64,000 nucleotides of DNA, taken from positions 1 to 64,000 of the forward strand of contig UQHF01000008.1 of NCBI GenBank assembly GCA_900540785.1, given 5' to 3'. The notes below the pieces were generated by a model. That model worked only from the letters and a program-made list of their open reading frames with translations, was not told where the DNA came from and made no database searches. The stretch is from an uncultured Blautia sp. (lineage in GTDB: Bacteria > Bacillota > Clostridia > Lachnospirales > Lachnospiraceae). Of the stretch, positions 1 through 7,864 are shown piece by piece. Positions within the stretch are counted from its first letter, which is position 1. Every line of letters begins with the position of its first letter. The position numbers and the translations under genes were made by a program.

Positions 1-178
1 ATTTTTTGCCGTCAATCGTGGACCAGCCGAGCTTCATCTGGCCTGTTTCCGGTACGAAGTAATATTTCTTGCCGCCCAAAGAACGCCAGCCGATTGTCTG
101 ATGGCCGTCCTTTTCAAAGTAATATTTTTTGCCGTCAATCGTGGACCAGCCGAGCTTCATCTGGCCTGTTTCCGGTAC
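1..178 (-). repeat. 123-bp coding tandem repeat
   Basis: Bases 1-55 are repeated exactly at 124-178, a period of 123 bp (41 codons, two wall-binding motifs). The repeat is in frame within the cell-wall-binding protein and probably continues past the window edge. Confidence 0.85.
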
Positions 179-1189
179 AAAATAGTATCTCTGCTTCTCT
201 ATCTCTTTCCAGCCTTCTGCGCGTCGTCCGCCCTCTTCCAGAAAATACTTCTTTCCGTCAAGTTCTTTCCAGCCGCTTTCCGTAAGAATTGTTCCATCTT
301 CTTTCTGCCAGTAGTAACCGTCCTCTTTTTTTACCCAGCCAGGTTCCTGAGGTTCCTGAATTTCTTCCTTCTTATCACACTTTCCATCTGCGCCAAAATG
401 ATATTTTACATTGTCTACAATTCGCGTATCATTCATTACAATGGTTCCATCTTTTTCAAGATAATACAGATCCTTCTCATTTGCCTGGAAAAGCCCTGAA
501 TGCTTGCTCTGGTCAGCCGCCTTTGCGCCTGTGAAAAGGTTTGCCGGAACGTCTTTTGTATATACAGGCAGTTCCTGCACTTCTGTTCCCGCTACATCCT
601 TCTCTTCCAGATAATATTTCCAGCTTCCGCCCTGTGCGCTGATATTTAATACATATCCGCCGGACGCTTTTGTTGCTCCTGTCGTCTCATCAGAAATCAC
701 GATATTCCATTCTGTATCTCCCATGAGCTTCTGCGGACCGGCTACAAGATATGCCTTTGTATCTCCCTCAACATAAGACCATGTTCCGTCTGCTGCATTC
801 CAGTAAAAAGTTGTGAGAAGCTTGTCTCCCTCGTATTTTTTTATGAAGACACCTGTGATATTTCCCTTCTCGTCCTTCTCCAAAACTACCTCTTCCCGGT
901 TAGCTTCTTCTTTATCCGGTGTTTCCGGCTCTGTGCCTTCTTCTTTATCAGGAGCTTCTATTTCCGGAGCTTCCTGTGGTAAGGTATCTGTTCCATCAAC
1001 AAGCACGTCTGTCGAAACCTCTTCATCTGTTTCCGGAATACCAGCCACATCCTGTGTCAGCACCTCTTCACTTTCCTCATAAGAAGAAAGAGAATCGTCT
1101 GTCAGCTCTCCTGCAAATGCCGGAGAAACCGTTCCTGCCGTCATCGCCGCTGATAATAACACAGCCAGTATATCTTTTCTCTTGCGCAT
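1..1189 (-). CDS. Secreted cell-wall-binding repeat protein (3' end beyond window)
   Basis: Partial gene: 396 codons are visible and the C-terminus lies beyond the left edge. It starts MRKRKDILAVLLSAAMTAG, a signal peptide ending near AFA, followed by a Glu/Pro-rich linker (about residues 28-100), a mid-domain without a known fold, then aromatic Gly-rich repeats (GWK.I..K.YYF type, CW_binding family) from about residue 280. Such repeats bind choline or wall polysaccharide in other Firmicutes; the ligand here is unknown. The start is set by AAAGGAGG upstream of ATG. The shared mid-domain (KHSGL, DGYYWQ.EDGTIL) makes it a paralogue of the neighbouring gene at 1336. No catalytic domain is visible; one could lie in the missing part. 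Confidence 0.88.
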   Translation of the reverse strand, partial: MRKRKDILAVLLSAAMTAGTVSPAFAGELTDDSLSSYEESEEVLTQDVAGIPETDEEVSTDVLVDGTDTLPQEAPEIEAPDKEEGTEPETPDKEEANREEVVLEKDEKGNITGVFIKKYEGDKLLTTFYWNAADGTWSYVEGDTKAYLVAGPQKLMGDTEWNIVISDETTGATKASGGYVLNISAQGGSWKYYLEEKDVAGTEVQELPVYTKDVPANLFTGAKAADQSKHSGLFQANEKDLYYLEKDGTIVMNDTRIVDNVKYHFGADGKCDKKEEIQEPQEPGWVKKEDGYYWQKEDGTILTESGWKELDGKKYFLEEGGRRAEGWKEIEKQRYYFVPETGQMKLGWSTIDGKKYYFEKDGHQTIGWRSLGGKKYYFVPETGQMKLGWSTIDGKK

Positions 1190-1241
1190 ATTTATATTTC
1201 CTCCTTTTTGAACTGAATAATCAATAATAATGTATATAAAT

Positions 1242-1270
1242 ATTGTAGCATTGCAAAATTTCTATGTCAA
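1242..1270 (-). promoter_or_regulatory. Sigma-A promoter of the wall-binding gene at 1
   Basis: On the minus strand TTGACA (1270-1265), 17-bp spacer, TACAAT (1247-1242). The -35 is perfect and the -10 is one mismatch from consensus; it lies about 50 bp before the start codon. Confidence 0.8.
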
Positions 1271-1294
1271 CAAATGGTAAGACAAAAACCCACG

Positions 1295-1328
1295 AAAAAT
1301 GGACTGCTTTGTCGAGCAGTCCATTTTT
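1295..1328 (-). terminator. Intrinsic terminator after the 1336 gene
   Basis: A perfect 14-bp stem (1295-1308 with 1315-1328) and 6-base loop, 8 bases after the stop codon. A/T-rich arms mean it could stop transcription from either side. Confidence 0.85.
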
Positions 1329-1335
1329 GTTTCCC

Positions 1336-2976
1336 TTATTTTACCAGTGTCAATACTCCATTCTTATCAATGTTGTATTTCTTTCCTTTAATTTTATATC
1401 CTTTTTTATTTGTCACAAGCTTTCCGTCTGTGTGGAAATAATAATTCTTGCCTTTGATGCTTCGGATTCCGCTGAAACGGGAACCATCTTTGTTTGCATA
1501 ATACTTGTCTTTTCCATCAATAATCCATGTGTTCTGCTTCATCACACCGGTTTTTCTGTCAAAGAAATATGCTTTTCCACTGATGGACCTCCAGCCAAAA
1601 TGCTGCTTTCCATCTTTATTGAAATAGTATTTCTTTCCGCTTAAGGTCAGCATTCCTTTTTTCATGATTCCGGTCTGCTCATTAAAGTAATACTTATCTT
1701 TTCCGATCGTTTTCCAGCCTTTCACCATTTCCCCTGTTTTATACTGAAGGAAATATGTGTTGCCGTCGATGGGCTTTAAGCCTGTCACAAGTCTTCCTGT
1801 CGCAGGAGCCAGATAATATTTATTGCCATTCCATGTCTGCCAGCCGGTTTTCCGTCTTCCGCTCTTATAAGCAAGGAAGTATTTGCTTCCTCCAAGAGTC
1901 TGCCAGCCGCCTTCTCTTAAAATTGTGCCATCGTCCTGCTGCCAGTAATAGCCGTCCGGCTTTTTGATCCACTTTTCTTCTACCGGAACATAGGATTTGT
2001 AGCATTTGCAGTCATCACCAAAAAGATACGCTTTTCCGTTTACAATCATTTTTTTGTTGCGGACCATTGTTCCATCTTTCATCAGATAGTACGTGCTTCC
2101 TTTGATCGGACGAAGTCCTGCATGCTTTGACGGATCTGCACAGGCGCCTTTATAAAAAGCGTCCGGAACATCCAGCGTATTACTCCACTCTTTATGCTGC
2201 ATATCTTTTTTTACATCATTGGCTGTATAAGTATAATCCCATACTGCTTTTGAAGTATTAAGCTGATAACCCATTCTGGGATAAGCATCGTATCCCTTTC
2301 CGTCCAAAAGCCAGTACATATCCATCCAGATATTATAATAATAAGTGCCTTTTACCTCTACAGGGAGAAGTCCCCCTGCATCCTCTGAGTATTCCAGAAC
2401 AGCCCAGCCTTCTTCTTCCCGGCTCCATATATAGGAAATCAGATGGTCTTTTGCATGCTCTCCCGGCTTTGAAAACTGGTCGATCTGAATGCCTACTAAT
2501 TTATTATTCTTATCATATAAATCATACGCATTATAATACACGGTATCTGATGTGCGCATTTCATACCCTGACGCCAGTTCTGCACCGTCTTCTGTCTCCA
2601 CAGCCCCGGATGTCTGTGCGATCAGCTCTTTTGTGTATTCCTCTGTCCCGGAATTTTCTTCTGTCATTTCCGGCGCTTCCAGAAGCACATCTTCCTCATT
2701 TTCCAGTTCACCGGTTTCCTCCTGGGAAAGCTCATCTGTCTCTTCCATTGGAAGTTCCTCGATTTCTTCCATTGGCAGTTCCTCAGGAGCTTCTGTGATA
2801 ACCGGCTCCTGCTCTGTTTCCGGAGCCTCTTCCATCGGCTCTGTTTCCGTCTCCTCTACCGTTTCCATTGCTGCAGTTTCTCCATCAGTAAGTGATTCTG
2901 CAAACGCAGGTGTCACACTTGAGGATACCATTGCTGCTGAAAGTACAGCCGCCAGAAAAATATTCTTTCTTCTCAT
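1336..2976 (-). CDS. Secreted cell-wall-binding repeat protein
   Basis: A 546-residue exported protein. It has a signal peptide (MRRKNIFLAAVLSAAMVSSS to AFA), a highly acidic Glu/Thr/Pro-rich linker (about 30-130), a mid-domain shared with the neighbouring gene at 1, then about ten GW..I..K.YYF wall-binding repeats to the C-terminus, ending in a Lys-rich terminal repeat. The start is the second Met of the open frame because GGAGG lies 8 bases before it; the first ATG overlaps that ribosome binding site. No enzyme domain is recognisable, so a structural, adhesive or ligand-binding surface role is the most that can be said. It has its own promoter and terminator and so is monocistronic. Confidence 0.88.
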   Translation of the reverse strand: MRRKNIFLAAVLSAAMVSSSVTPAFAESLTDGETAAMETVEETETEPMEEAPETEQEPVITEAPEELPMEEIEELPMEETDELSQEETGELENEEDVLLEAPEMTEENSGTEEYTKELIAQTSGAVETEDGAELASGYEMRTSDTVYYNAYDLYDKNNKLVGIQIDQFSKPGEHAKDHLISYIWSREEEGWAVLEYSEDAGGLLPVEVKGTYYYNIWMDMYWLLDGKGYDAYPRMGYQLNTSKAVWDYTYTANDVKKDMQHKEWSNTLDVPDAFYKGACADPSKHAGLRPIKGSTYYLMKDGTMVRNKKMIVNGKAYLFGDDCKCYKSYVPVEEKWIKKPDGYYWQQDDGTILREGGWQTLGGSKYFLAYKSGRRKTGWQTWNGNKYYLAPATGRLVTGLKPIDGNTYFLQYKTGEMVKGWKTIGKDKYYFNEQTGIMKKGMLTLSGKKYYFNKDGKQHFGWRSISGKAYFFDRKTGVMKQNTWIIDGKDKYYANKDGSRFSGIRSIKGKNYYFHTDGKLVTNKKGYKIKGKKYNIDKNGVLTLVK

Positions 2977-3018
2977 ACTTTTCGCCTCCATATAAGCAAA
3001 TATTTCTGTGTTATACTC

Positions 3019-3047
3019 ATTGTATCATTCTGGAAAAACAGTGTCAA
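3019..3047 (-). promoter_or_regulatory. Sigma-A promoter of the 1336 gene
   Basis: Minus strand TTGACA (3047-3042), 17-bp spacer, TACAAT (3024-3019), the same hexamers and spacing as the promoter of the paralogue next door. Confidence 0.8.
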
Positions 3048-3063
3048 CAGCTCTGTTTTTGCC

Positions 3064-3092
3064 AAAAACGGAGATGCCAAAGCATCTCCGTT
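3064..3092 (-). terminator. Terminator of the sugar ABC operon
   Basis: An 11-bp perfect stem (3067-3077 with 3082-3092), loop of four, followed on the minus strand by a T-run. It lies 38 bases after the binding-protein stop codon. Confidence 0.85.
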
Positions 3093-3130
3093 CTTTTATC
3101 TCATGTCAGTATTGTTCACAATCCTGCGAA

Positions 3131-4201
3131 TTAGTCGTACAGGTTCTGTGCGATTTCTTCGTCGTTCATGTTTTCAGCTGTATACCACTGGCAGCCTGTA
3201 TCAATATCTTCTACTTCCTCACCTTTAGCTGCTTTGTAAGCAAGCTCAACTACTGCTTCACCCATAGCTACAGGAGCCTGAGTAACAGCACCAGCAAATG
3301 TTCCATCAGCAACTGCTGCTTTGATAACTGCACCGGAGTCAAATGTTACACCGAGAACCTGATCTTCGCCTGTACCGAATTTCTGAAGGTTTTCGTTACC
3401 TACAACCATAGAGTCACCGGAGTGCTGGTTGGAACCGTAGATACAGATTGTGTCTTCTTTGTTTAACAGAGTCTGGCAGTCGATAGCGGACAGCTCAGAT
3501 GTAACCTGTGAAGGAACAAGTGTCTCAATGATTACGTTTCCGTCATCAGAAGATTCTACTTTTGCATCGCCTACGTATTTTTCGTTACCTTCCAGTTTTA
3601 CTTTATGACCATCAGCGATAGCCAGTTCACCAATTTTGTCGATGAATCCAAGGCCACGGTTTACGATAGACTCGGAAGTAGCATCCTGTCCCATAACACC
3701 GATTCTTACCGGTCCGTCTGCTTTTGCGATTCTGTCTTTCAGAAGTTTGTATGTTTCTTCTGCTGCAAGTTCACCTGCTGCATAGTTGTCTGTTGCTGCG
3801 TTTGCAAGGATAGCGCCTTCCGGAGCACCTGGAACACCAGAGTCAAATCCGATGATCGGGATTCCTGCTTCCTGAGCCTGTTTGATAGCATCGAGAGATG
3901 CTTCTGTATCAAGAGCTGCAAATGCGATTGCATCTGGTTTCTGGTTGATTGCAGAGTTTAACATCTGAACCTGGTCAGCAATATCAGACTCGGAGTTCGG
4001 TCCAACGAAATTGATTTTGCATCCTAATTCTGCCTCTTTGTTCTCTGCACCTTTTTTAACTGCCTGCCAGAACTGATGCTGGAAACCTTTTGATACGATT
4101 TCGATGTTGATCTCATCCTCTGCGTGTACAGTTGTTGTTACACCAACCATAGATCCTACCATTGCTGCGCATAATACTAAGCTCATGAGTTTTCTTTTCA
4201 T
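3131..4201 (-). CDS. Sugar ABC transporter substrate-binding protein
   Basis: A 356-residue periplasmic-binding-protein type 1 (ribose/galactose-like, Peripla_BP_4) protein. The start MKRKLMSLVLCAAMVGSM follows AAGGAGG; a signal peptide probably ends at VHA. A Cys sits at residue 11 but the context is not a convincing lipobox, so membrane anchoring is uncertain. Mature features include KGFQHQFWQAVKKGAE near the N-terminus and the hinge-type segment AIAFAALDT, typical of the family. It is the last gene of the importer operon and is followed by a strong terminator. The sugar is not readable from sequence; nearby fucose genes suggest L-fucose or a related deoxysugar. Confidence 0.9.
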   Translation of the reverse strand: MKRKLMSLVLCAAMVGSMVGVTTTVHAEDEINIEIVSKGFQHQFWQAVKKGAENKEAELGCKINFVGPNSESDIADQVQMLNSAINQKPDAIAFAALDTEASLDAIKQAQEAGIPIIGFDSGVPGAPEGAILANAATDNYAAGELAAEETYKLLKDRIAKADGPVRIGVMGQDATSESIVNRGLGFIDKIGELAIADGHKVKLEGNEKYVGDAKVESSDDGNVIIETLVPSQVTSELSAIDCQTLLNKEDTICIYGSNQHSGDSMVVGNENLQKFGTGEDQVLGVTFDSGAVIKAAVADGTFAGAVTQAPVAMGEAVVELAYKAAKGEEVEDIDTGCQWYTAENMNDEEIAQNLYD

Positions 4202-4235
4202 TTTGTAATCCTCCTTAAGAATTATATAGTTTTGT

Positions 4236-4269
4236 ATATGTGAACCGCGACACCCTCTGCGGTACATAT
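4236..4269 (-). promoter_or_regulatory. Intercistronic stem-loop before the binding-protein gene
   Basis: ATGT(GA)ACCGC at 4238-4248 pairs with GCGGTACAT at 4259-4267, extended by A/T pairs, with no T-run after it. In several ABC operons such a hairpin stabilises the binding-protein mRNA or attenuates read-through; that role is inferred here. Confidence 0.45.
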
Positions 4270-4317
4270 CTTGTAAAAAAATAGTTTCTGCTTACCCCAG
4301 CTTTTCACTTTTATTTT

Positions 4318-5322
4318 TTATGCTGTTTTTTTGTTCTTTACTACGTCGATAAAGATTGCCACGATCAGGATAATACCGGTAATGATCTGCTGCCAGTTTG
4401 CCTGAAGTCCGATAAATGGAAGACCTGTTTTCAGCAGGGACATTACGAATACACCGAGAAGTGTTCCTGTAATTGTACCTACACCACCTGTCATGGAAGT
4501 ACCGCCGATGATCGCACCAGCGATCGCGTCAAGCTCAAGTCCTGCGCCTGTTCCAGGAGCAATGGACTGGAATGTTGCTGCGAAAGCCACACCTGCAAGT
4601 CCTGCGAACAGTCCGGAAAGAACGTATGCAAGTCCCTGATATTTAATTACATTTACACCGGAAAGTCTTGTTGCTTCTTTGTTGCTTCCGATTGCGATGA
4701 TATAACGTCCAGGTCTTGATTTATTCAGGAAAATGGACATTACGAATACAAGCACCAGGATCAGGATAAATCCGATTGGAATAATTGTTCCGTTTACATT
4801 AATCTTAAAGATATTTCTGAACCAGCCCTGTGGTGTTGCTGTTGGCGGCCATGCCACACTCATTCCTCCTGTGAGGATAGAACCAAGTCCACGGCAGATC
4901 ATCATCGTACCAAGTGTTGCGATGAAAGGCGGAAGGTCCATAACAGCTACAAGAACTGCATTTAAAAGACCGATCAGCATACCGAGAACGATTGTTGCAA
5001 GGATACCAACCCCAACCGGAAGACCCATTTTTGTAACAAGGTATCCTCCAAAAAGGCTGTAACAGATCATACCTGTTCCAATGGAAAGGTCAACACCGCC
5101 TGTGATCAGACAGAATGTAACACCGATCGCCATCAAACTGATATAATAAGAATATCCAAAAATACTTACTACTGTTGAATACTGACGGAACGCCGGACTT
5201 TTAATTCCGAAAAACAGCGCCAGAAGTACAATTACTAAAACAACTACAATTTTCTGTGTTCCAATTGCTTTTACAATGGGATTATTGGTAAAAGCATTTC
5301 CCTTTTTTTCTTTACCTGCCAT
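4318..5322 (-). CDS. Sugar ABC transporter permease (CUT2), copy 1
   Basis: A 334-residue RbsC/MglC-type permease (BPD_transp_2 family) with about ten hydrophobic segments. Family landmarks are ITGGVDLSIGTGM near residue 75, the cytoplasmic-loop motif NKEATRLSGVNV that contacts the ATPase, and GAIIGGTSMTGGVGT near the C-terminus. It begins 15 bp after the preceding ATPase gene and is followed by a stem-loop and the binding-protein gene, so it is co-transcribed. It differs clearly from the second permease at 6864, so the pore may be a heterodimer. Confidence 0.92.
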   Translation of the reverse strand: MAGKEKKGNAFTNNPIVKAIGTQKIVVVLVIVLLALFFGIKSPAFRQYSTVVSIFGYSYYISLMAIGVTFCLITGGVDLSIGTGMICYSLFGGYLVTKMGLPVGVGILATIVLGMLIGLLNAVLVAVMDLPPFIATLGTMMICRGLGSILTGGMSVAWPPTATPQGWFRNIFKINVNGTIIPIGFILILVLVFVMSIFLNKSRPGRYIIAIGSNKEATRLSGVNVIKYQGLAYVLSGLFAGLAGVAFAATFQSIAPGTGAGLELDAIAGAIIGGTSMTGGVGTITGTLLGVFVMSLLKTGLPFIGLQANWQQIITGIILIVAIFIDVVKNKKTA

Positions 5323-5337
5323 CTCTCTCTCCTCCTC

Positions 5338-6831
5338 TTAATTTCTAAGGGTTGCCGCGTGCATAATGTTCTCCTGGGTTGCCTCGGAAATGTCGATTTC
5401 CCCTGTCTTTTTACCCTCGCACATTACCACGATACGGTCACTCATTCTTAAAATTTCTGTCATCTCAGAGGAAATCATGATAATCGACTTTCCTGCTGCT
5501 ACCAGTTCATTCATTAAGTGATAAATCTCACTCTTCGCTCCTACGTCGATTCCTCTTGTAGGCTCATCGAAGATCAGTATGTCACAGTTCCTTACAAGCC
5601 ATTTTGCAATAACGACTTTCTGCTGGTTTCCTCCTGACAGGTTTACCACTAACTGGTCTACATTCGGAGTCTTTGTCTTTAAGGATTCTACATACTGCTG
5701 GGCGATCTCCCGTTCCTTCTTCTTATTGATGAAGATTCCCTTCATAAATTCGCCCATTGTTGCCATTGTGGTATTCTCTGCCACGCTCTTTCCTACTACG
5801 ATCCCGTATCTCTTACGGTCCTCGGAAAGGTATCCGATTCCGCATTTTACTGCGTCCATCGGGTTTTTAATATCCACTTTCTTTCCATTTATGTAGATGT
5901 CTCCGCTCTCCTTCGGGTCTGCTCCGAACAGGGCTCTTGCTGTCTCTGTTCTTCCCGCTCCCATAAGTCCGGAGAATCCCAGGATCTCTCCTTTATGAAG
6001 CTCAAAGCTTACGTCACGCACCATTCTTCCTGCATTTAAGTGTTCTACCTTTAACACTACCGGAGCGTCCGGCGCTACCGTACTCTCTGTCTTCGGATCT
6101 TCATAAATGACACGGCCTACCATCATGTTGATGATGTCGTCCTTTGTGGATTCTTTTGTGATCAGAGTTCCCACATATCCTCCGTCTCTCATGACGGTTA
6201 CTCTGTCTGTAATGACTTTGATCTCGTCCATTCGATGGGATATGTATACGATTCCAAGCTGCTTCTCACGGAGGTCCCGAATGATCTTGAAAAGCTCTTC
6301 GATCTCTGTCTCTGTAAGCGCTGCTGACGGTTCGTCAAAAATAATTACCTTTGCGTCATGGGAAATCGCTTTTGCAATTTCACACATCTGCTGTTTTCCT
6401 ACGGTAAGATTTCCCATCTTCTCAGTCGGGTCGATGTCGATGTTTAACTGTGCAAACAGTTTCTTCGCTTCCTCATTCATCTTTTTGTCGTTGATGAGTT
6501 TTCCGCTCATCATCTCACGTCCGATGAAAATGTTCTGCGCCACTGTCAGATGGTTCATCATGTTAAGCTCCTGGTGCACGATCACGATACCTGCATCCTG
6601 GGCTTCTCTCGGGTTGGAAAATGTTACGTCCTTTCCCTCGTAGGTAATGGTTCCGGAATCCTTGCTGTAAATACCTGTCAGTACCTTCATCAGTGTGGAC
6701 TTACCTGCTCCGTTCTCTCCCATCAGGGCATGAACTTCACCTTTTCTGATTTCAAGGTCTACATGGTCAAGTGCGTGTACACCGGGGAACGACTTGTCTA
6801 TGCCTTTCATTGTTAAAATGACTTCACCCAT
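5338..6831 (-). CDS. Sugar ABC transporter ATP-binding protein (CUT2), copy 1
   Basis: A 497-residue double-domain ATPase of the RbsA/MglA/XylG type. Domain 1 has Walker A GENGAGKS at 38-45 (Lys44), a degenerate signature LTVGKQQM and Walker B VIIFDEP; domain 2 has NLSGGNQQK and ILIFDEPTRGIDVG, while its Walker A is degenerate as usual in this family. It energises the permeases from the cytoplasmic face. The start ATG follows AGGTGAAG. Its protein is identical to the ATPase at 7865, and bases 5411-6810 appear identical to 7938-9337; differences cluster only at the two ends. Confidence 0.93.
   Translation of the reverse strand: MGEVILTMKGIDKSFPGVHALDHVDLEIRKGEVHALMGENGAGKSTLMKVLTGIYSKDSGTITYEGKDVTFSNPREAQDAGIVIVHQELNMMNHLTVAQNIFIGREMMSGKLINDKKMNEEAKKLFAQLNIDIDPTEKMGNLTVGKQQMCEIAKAISHDAKVIIFDEPSAALTETEIEELFKIIRDLREKQLGIVYISHRMDEIKVITDRVTVMRDGGYVGTLITKESTKDDIINMMVGRVIYEDPKTESTVAPDAPVVLKVEHLNAGRMVRDVSFELHKGEILGFSGLMGAGRTETARALFGADPKESGDIYINGKKVDIKNPMDAVKCGIGYLSEDRKRYGIVVGKSVAENTTMATMGEFMKGIFINKKKEREIAQQYVESLKTKTPNVDQLVVNLSGGNQQKVVIAKWLVRNCDILIFDEPTRGIDVGAKSEIYHLMNELVAAGKSIIMISSEMTEILRMSDRIVVMCEGKKTGEIDISEATQENIMHAATLRN
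5411..6810. repeat. 1.4-kb direct repeat, copy 1 (ATPase gene)
   Basis: By eye I find no mismatch between this block and 7938-9337 (offset 2527), whereas the flanking 73 bases on one side hold two differences and the 21 bases on the other side hold five. This pattern suggests recent gene conversion or duplication. Confidence 0.85.
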
Positions 6832-6863
6832 GTCTTCACCTATATGTCCTTTCTAATGATTGA

Positions 6864-7853
6864 TTAGTTCTTTCTCTTTTTGCTTCGTACATCGGCGTAA
6901 ACAGCCAGAATTACGATAATACCGGTAATTACATACTGATAGTCCTTCTGGAATCCCATTGCCAGGATACCTTCCTGAAGAAGAGAGATGATCATGACAC
7001 CGATAATACTTCCTCCGATGGAAGCCACACCGCCTGCCATAGAAGTTCCACCCATTACACAGCTTGCAATTGCATCATTGTTAAAGGTATCACCAAGACC
7101 AGGCTGTACTGTTGTATAAGCTCCTACATATGCGATAGCTGCAACGCCTGCAAGAGTACCGCAGATAACATATGCGATCATTTCCCATTTTTTTACATTT
7201 ACACCGGAAAGACGAACTGCCTCTTTGTTGCTTCCAAGGCAGAGGATATAACGTCCGATTTTTGTGTTATTCAGAATGATCGCACAGATAACTGCTACAA
7301 TCAGGAGAATGATCAGACCTGTCGGAATATCCACACCGCCGATTTCCATACGGATCAGGTTACGGTACCAGCCGAGCCCGTTTTCATCTGTTGCCTGTGG
7401 CCAGCTTACAGACTGTGTTGCTGTAAATACAGAACCAACACCTTTTGCAAGCATCATAAGAGCCATAGAAGAGATAAAGGACGGAAGTCCCATATACGCT
7501 ACTAAAAATCCGTTCATAATACCAAATACAAGACCAACTGCAATACATACAAGAAGTGCTACTGCAACCGGTACACCGTCTTTTGTAAGAAGACGTCCGC
7601 CTACTAAAGCTGCACAGAACATAACCGGTCCAATGGAAAAGTCAATTCCGCCGGTTGCAATTACAAAAGTAACGCCCAGTGCCAGAAATCCCAGGAAGTA
7701 CGCATAGTTCAGCGCACTTAAAATACGGGAATAGCTAAGGAATGTAGGGCTGATGACTGCGAATACAATGTACATCAGAAGAAGTACACCGCATAAAACA
7801 ATTCGGTTAAATCCAACTTTTTTCACAAATGGACTGTTTTTAAATTTTTCCAT
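6864..7853 (-). CDS. Sugar ABC transporter permease (CUT2), copy 2
   Basis: A 329-residue permease of the same BPD_transp_2 family as the gene at 4318. It has about ten membrane segments, IATGGIDFSIGPVM near residue 67, SNKEAVRLSGVNV in the ATPase-contact loop and SCVMGGTSMAGGVAS near the end. It diverges strongly from the other permease while their partner ATPases are identical. The gene begins 11 bp after the ATPase at 7865 and lies 32 bp before the ATPase at 5338, forming alternating ATPase-permease pairs that share a single binding protein. Confidence 0.92.
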   Translation of the reverse strand: MEKFKNSPFVKKVGFNRIVLCGVLLLMYIVFAVISPTFLSYSRILSALNYAYFLGFLALGVTFVIATGGIDFSIGPVMFCAALVGGRLLTKDGVPVAVALLVCIAVGLVFGIMNGFLVAYMGLPSFISSMALMMLAKGVGSVFTATQSVSWPQATDENGLGWYRNLIRMEIGGVDIPTGLIILLIVAVICAIILNNTKIGRYILCLGSNKEAVRLSGVNVKKWEMIAYVICGTLAGVAAIAYVGAYTTVQPGLGDTFNNDAIASCVMGGTSMAGGVASIGGSIIGVMIISLLQEGILAMGFQKDYQYVITGIIVILAVYADVRSKKRKN

Positions 7854-7864
7854 TTCCGTTCCTC

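Noticed and set aside
1..178. Regular repeats as a CRISPR array
   Set aside because: The repeats are in frame within a cell-wall-binding protein, and the sequence between them is also coding and similar to other repeats.
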